Assembly (NCBI GenBank): GCA_028690885.1
Contig: JAQVAJ010000063.1
Coordinates: 1 to 7,386 of the forward strand
Direction of reading: 5' to 3'
Length of the DNA: 7,386 nt
Source: Clostridia bacterium
Lineage (GTDB): Bacteria > Bacillota > Clostridia > DUPQ01
Part shown: piece after piece, positions 6,491 through 7,386 of the stretch
How positions within the stretch are numbered: the first letter of the stretch is position 1
How the letters are laid out: every line of letters starts with the position of its first letter
Made by a program: the position numbers and the translations under genes
The notes under the pieces: generated by a model
What the model was told of the DNA's origin: nothing
The model's database searches: none
The model's input: only the letters and a program-made list of their open reading frames with translations

Positions 6491-6980
6491 TAGTGTAAAC
6501 TTGTTTGGGGATTGATAAAATAAAGGAGAAATCCCATTTGAATCTCACCAGACTCATAAATATCTACTAAAAACAGAAAGGACTTCTCTCATGAACATTT
6601 TAACACAAAAACAATCAGAATTCACATTTTTTTTGGATGATCTCTTCAGGAATTACTCATCAGTCAGATCGAGGAGCATGAAGAACATAAAAGGACTGTC
6701 CAACTACATGTCCATGCTATAGAGAGTGGATAAAGCGATCAATAATCTTGCCCTGTCCGTCCTCAGAAGATTCATAGAGAAAACCGACCTTGACTTCAGA
6801 AACAGTCCTGGAAGGCTTAAGAAGTACCATGTCAAATCGGTGCACAAGAGGACCCTCATGACCATATTCGGTTCCCTGACATTCGAAAGGACCTTCTATA
6901 CAGATAAATGCACCAGGCTTCCTTACGCATATGTGTGGATGGATGACTTCTTCGGGTTCGAGAAATACGGGAGATTCGAC
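6491..6980 (+). mobile_element. Left part of a degenerate ISLre2-family insertion sequence
   Basis: This stretch holds the upstream region and first third of an ISLre2-type element. The exact left terminus is not proven. I place it provisionally at TAGTGTAAAC (6491-6500), just outside the operon promoter, because AT-rich operon-side sequence gives way to an apparent IS leader there. Between 6500 and 6590 lie a small inverted repeat (GGGATT 6508-6513, AATCCC 6530-6535) and the transposase ribosome binding site AAAGGA eight bases before ATG 6591. The right part of the element and its right inverted repeat are absent: identity stops near 6980, where ISL3-type sequence begins in the opposite orientation. 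It cannot transpose by itself. Confidence 0.6.
6591..6980 (+). pseudogene. ISLre2-family transposase, N-terminal fragment with premature stop
   Basis: An ATG at 6591 with a good ribosome binding site (AAAGGA) opens a frame of 43 codons ending at TAG (6720-6722). The same frame continues at once with RVDKAINNLALSVLRRF and stays open through the recognisable ISLre2 N-terminal region, including YHVKSVHKRTLMTIFG, SLTFERTFYTD and a following FFGFEKYGRFD. About 130 codons remain, against roughly 450-500 in intact ISLre2 transposases, so the catalytic region is missing. The TAG can be explained by one base change from CAG, GAG or AAG. After Asp at 6978-6980 the frame runs into antisense ISL3 sequence and ends at TAA 7014-7016, giving a meaningless tail of about 11 residues. 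The base composition is richer in G+C than the neighbouring operon, consistent with a foreign origin. Confidence 0.75.
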
Positions 6981-7386
6981 CTGTATATCTCGTCAAACAT
7001 CTGGACCATCCTGTAAGCCCTTCCGGTCTTAGGATATGATTTGCATATATTATCCTTCGCCTGCTCCTGCTCCTCCGTCATACGGCTTTGCGGTATCATT
7101 AAAAGTTTCCTCCCCATCCATTTCCAGTTCCTGCTTTTCTTGCCTTGCTCTTCTTTCCTGACTTCATCCATCCCGTCCAGCATAAGCTTCTTGACATGGA
7201 ACTTGTCATATACTGTCTTGGCATATGGGAAGCATTCTGCACATCCTGCTTTGTATGGATTCGACATATCCATGCTAATATGGCTGATTCTGCAGCTTTC
7301 ACCGCCTTTTGACTCGAATTCATATGAGAATCTGACTACAGCGTCAGCATTCCTCCCGTTTTCCACGCCTATGATGCATCTTCTCT
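6980..7386 (-). pseudogene. ISL3-family transposase, internal fragment (open at window edge)
   Basis: The minus strand encodes about 135 residues of an ISL3-type DDE transposase. They include CIIGVENGRNADAV, the conserved SMDMSNPYKAG, AKTVYDKFHVKKL and DEVRKEE blocks, then KTGRAYRMVQMFDEIYR. Reading frame is uninterrupted to the right edge, so the N-terminal zinc-finger and helix-turn-helix region may lie outside the window; the GTG at 7366 is internal, not a start. Similarity stops after DEIYR at about 6980, where the frame enters antisense ISLre2 sequence and ends at 6923. The C-terminal part, expected to contain the last catalytic Glu, is gone, so the enzyme should be inactive. It faces the ISLre2 fragment tail to tail, implying a rearrangement or deletion between two elements. 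Confidence 0.75.

Noticed and set aside
6508..6535. GGGATT/AATCCC inverted repeat in the IS leader as a terminator or regulatory hairpin
   Set aside because: Six base pairs around a 16-base loop with no T-rich tail on either strand; too weak to call a terminator.
6538..6570. Possible ten-codon leader peptide starting at TTG 6538 after AAGGAG
   Set aside because: The ribosome binding site is plausible, but a ten-codon TTG frame with unremarkable composition is easily due to chance, and it lies in a decayed IS leader.
7099..7323. Second minus-strand frame of 74 codons inside the ISL3 fragment
   Set aside because: It overlaps, in another frame, the frame carrying the conserved DMSNPYKAG and YDKFHV motifs, and has no family features itself.
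1..7386. CRISPR array, tRNA, rRNA, riboswitch, phage or toxin-antitoxin system
   Set aside because: No spaced direct repeats, no cloverleaf-like or conserved RNA segments, leaders too short for a riboswitch, and no phage or toxin-like proteins were found.

Overview
The window looks like a low-GC Firmicute, most likely a Clostridia/Lachnospiraceae-type gut anaerobe. This is inferred from AT-rich coding sequence, strong GGAGG-type ribosome binding sites, a YesM/YesN-type two-component pair and fragments of ISLre2 and ISL3 family insertion sequences. No ribosomal RNA or marker gene is present, so the taxon is an inference.

Layout, read along the minus strand from right to left: a sigma-70-type promoter at 6445-6473 drives a tightly packed five-gene operon. 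Its genes are a uroporphyrinogen-decarboxylase/methyltransferase-fold protein (5362-6411), a YesM-type membrane sensor histidine kinase (3582-5357, probably starting at a CTG codon), a YesN-type response regulator with an AraC DNA-binding domain (1970-3589), an M55 (DppA-like) zinc aminopeptidase (1127-1945), and a TIM-barrel sugar-phosphate isomerase/epimerase-like protein (225-1130). Genes overlap or are separated by at most 24 bases. A weak AU-rich intrinsic terminator follows at about 161-209. A second minus-strand promoter (23-52) and a ribosome binding site (4-8) then point off the left edge, so another gene, not visible here, starts immediately outside the window.

Together the operon reads as a sense-and-respond catabolic cassette. 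The kinase has a large extracytoplasmic sensor, and the regulator could control this operon and the gene beyond the left edge. The three enzyme-like proteins would act on an unidentified substrate. In related bacteria YesMN pairs usually sit beside ABC solute transporters; none is inside this window, though one could lie off the left edge. The combination of a URO-D-like protein lacking the usual zinc-binding cysteines, an M55 peptidase and an isomerase-like TIM barrel is the most interesting content; its pathway cannot be named from sequence alone.

The right-hand end (about 6490-7386) is a mobile-element graveyard whose base composition appears richer in G+C than the operon. The N-terminal third of an ISLre2-family transposase (plus strand) carries an in-frame TAG stop and is cut off near 6980. 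There it abuts, tail to tail, an internal piece of an ISL3-family transposase on the minus strand, which runs off the right edge.
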